NCBI RefSeq assembly: GCF_901709675.1
Contig: NC_051092.1
Coordinates: 13,144,491-13,208,490, forward strand
DNA: 64,000 bases
Direction of reading: 5' to 3'
DNA from: Syngnathus acus
Taxonomy: Eukaryota > Chordata > Actinopteri > Syngnathiformes > Syngnathidae
The first letter of the stretch is position 1; the number at the start of each line of letters is the position of its first letter. The translations under genes and the position numbers were made by a program. The notes beneath the pieces are model-generated. The model saw only the letters and a program-made list of their open reading frames with translations, did no database searches and had not been told where the DNA came from. Shown here piece after piece: positions 62,271 to 64,000 of this stretch.

Positions 62271-63266
62271 TTTTTAAGAACAGAACATTTATTTCATATG
62301 ATATAAAACAGATGGCATATGAACATTTGTAAATTAAATCTCATCTGTAACCACGTGTTTGATACATGCTCCCATCCTGCTGCATGCAGCAAGATTCTAT
62401 ACATAGTAAGCCTCTTAATTACACTTTGTACAAGTGAGAAATATGCAACCTGCATCCACAAACTTTGGAGTTAATTATTGCTTCTTTTTTTTTTTTTACA
62501 TGTGCTAATATCTTCTTTTAATACTAGGCTTACAAAAAGTCATAAAATCCAACCAACTGCAGATTTTGTTTTTCATCTGTTTAAATATAACTCAGCAATC
62601 ACAAAGAAACAAGAAGTCTAGAAAGACTTAAAACGTAACATTCATAAAACAGTTGTCAGTATTTTAACACAGACTGACGGATGTCATTTCGAAGAATTAA
62701 AACTTTTGAAAAAAATGTATTGTATTAGTCTGCAGTACCAAAATGAGGCTTCTCTACATTGTTGTTTATATGCTCACCTCAAGAAGCAAAAACCTTTTCC
62801 ACAGTAAATAGCTTAAATAATAACCAACACTTTAAAGAATACCTATTAAACTATAAATAATTTAAAAAAAGGGTAAAAACTTTTCAAGGTTAAGAACAAC
62901 ATAAAAGCAGTGTGGTAGTCCCAAAAGAAATTAAATGTTATTGGTGGTGGTAGCCACTTGGAGTGCTTCAGATGTCACAGTGATCACACATTTACACACT
63001 CACGCACACACGAGTCAGATTTCAGAGAAGCACGTGGCCGTGTCCACTGTTATTTCCTTCATGTGTATGTTTTGACTGAGGCCAGAGCTTGTGCTAAGGA
63101 GAAAAAGAAAAGCGTCAATCAAACTTGATGCGGGAGAATTTCAAAATTTCCCGGTTACTTCAAACAGACAATACGTGACTAAGGCTAAGAACAACAGCGA
63201 GGACACACACGAGTGTAATGAGTGTGAAAAAAAGACAACAGGTGATGAAGGCCCTTACTGGTGCTA
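62271..63266 (-). other. Presumed 3'UTR of the upstream gene (plekha5-like)
   Basis: Follows the stop codon at 63267. AT-rich with homopolymers and AUUUA-like pieces, as common in 3'UTRs. On the minus strand an AATAAA (plus-strand TTTATT at 62288-62293) is followed by U-rich sequence, a plausible cleavage site near 62270. Inferred, not demonstrated. Confidence 0.45.
62288..62293 (-). terminator. Candidate poly(A) signal AATAAA
   Basis: Canonical hexamer on the minus strand, about 975 bp after the stop codon, with U-rich sequence downstream. Confidence 0.4.
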
Positions 63267-63358
63267 CTACACACACATGAAGTGAGAGCCGTCAGCGAGC
63301 TGAGGCGGCGTGTTAGGAGATGGTGGGAGGGTTGGGGAAGATGGCGGCGGACTTTTCA
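63267..63358 (-). CDS. Terminal coding exon, probably plekha5
   Basis: On the minus strand an excellent acceptor (TGTGTTTTGTTGCAG) is followed by a 92-nt exon. Two bases complete a codon, then 29 codons read KSPPPSSPTLPPSPNTPPQL-ADGSHFMCV, then TAG (63267-63269). The peptide is a Pro/Ser-rich tail, like the disordered tails of adaptor proteins, ending in Phe-Met-Cys-Val, which could act as a class II PDZ ligand. PLEKHA5 (PH/WW-domain, phosphoinositide-binding adaptor) lies upstream of AEBP2 in the same orientation in human, so plekha5 is the best candidate. This rests on synteny and a vague memory of a similar C-terminus, not on an alignment. Upstream exons were not found in the last 640 bp. 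Confidence 0.55.
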
Positions 63359-64000
63359 CTGCAACAAAACACAGCAATATGTTCAAGACCACAGCACACC
63401 CCAAAAAAAGGACACAACATGCTTGAGACTAAATGGCCATGAACACTTCAGCCATACCGATTGGGCTTCTTTTACCACTTGTGTGTGTCAATGTGTGTGT
63501 CCATCTCAGAGATCCCTTTTATTTACTGCTTCCAGCACTAATCGCAGCCCTGGGTCAGACCGCGGCTCGGAAAACTTCAGGGACGGAAAACGCCTCTTTT
63601 AGTCTTTAATGAGTGAGACGCTTTCTAGTGGGCAGCTGTGAAAGAAGCCACGAGTCGTGCGGGGCTGAAGTGCTCATTCAAGTCAAGCCAATATCTAGTT
63701 CACAGCATAATCAAATGGAAAAATTGTTTGGATACAGAAAATATCCAGAACTAGATTTGTCTACTTAAGGGATACCCCCTAACATTGTATTGAAATGTTA
63801 TATGCAGTACACACCAGCCACAAATTTAGGTACCACCTGCATAAAAACTAGTTATAAATATCTAGTTTTTCATTTAATACTACTCAGAGATGTTTTTGTT
63901 TTGATTTGGTTTTACCTCTAGGGGCAATGTATCATGATGCAATACTTTTTTTTTTAACTTCAGCCTCAATAATATATTTTTTTATTAACTTTGTTGATTG
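63359..64000 (-). other. Presumed intron before the terminal plekha5-like exon
   Basis: Begins at the acceptor AG (63359-63360) on the minus strand. No second exon was recognised up to the window edge; the sequence is AT-rich with short T and A runs. Confidence 0.5.

Noticed and set aside
62034-62306. 90-codon plus-strand frame between plekha5-like and aebp2 sequences
   Set aside because: No motif or splice context seen and it overlaps the presumed 3'UTR end; chance length in AT-rich DNA.

Overview
The window is vertebrate nuclear DNA, almost certainly from a teleost fish. It has short protein-coding exons with GT/AG splice sites, long AT-rich non-coding stretches, many microsatellites, TA-flanked MITEs and non-LTR retrotransposon remains. 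There are no bacterial operons, ribosome binding sites or CRISPR arrays. A pipefish/seahorse-like or other percomorph source is only a guess.

Three host genes are visible, all on the minus strand, in the order I recall for human 12p12 (PLEKHA5 - AEBP2 - PDE3A). (1) At 63267-63358 lies a terminal coding exon with a clean acceptor and a stop, most likely the last exon of plekha5; AT-rich 3'UTR-like sequence follows to about 62.27 kb. (2) aebp2, a zinc-finger PRC2 cofactor, has its CpG-rich promoter and ATG at 61.27 kb. Seven consecutive coding exons can be placed to the base (61272 down to 52925) and all intron phases agree. The terminal exon was not found. (3) pde3a, a membrane-anchored cGMP-inhibited phosphodiesterase, has its complete first coding exon at 22841-23698 inside a CpG island, ending in a phase-0 donor. 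No further pde3a exon was recognised, so 1-22840 is read as the 5' part of its large first intron.

The interval of about 29 kb between the last placed aebp2 exon and pde3a (23.7-52.9 kb) holds no recognisable gene. It carries microsatellites, fragments of fish interspersed repeats and two short palindromic MITEs (41503-41813 and 42376-42550) with near-perfect or perfect terminal inverted repeats and TA flanks.

The largest mobile element is a 5'-truncated APE-type non-LTR retrotransposon (about 13060-16855, plus strand, antisense to pde3a) inside pde3a intron 1. Its ORF has one in-frame TGA after the endonuclease domain. Its reverse transcriptase is split just before the catalytic YADD motif by a second, unrelated LINE (about 15042-15761). 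That inner copy keeps both its ends but has lost its middle.

The three host genes are unrelated in function (adaptor/PH protein, chromatin regulator, cyclic-nucleotide hydrolase); they share the locus through conserved synteny, not a pathway.
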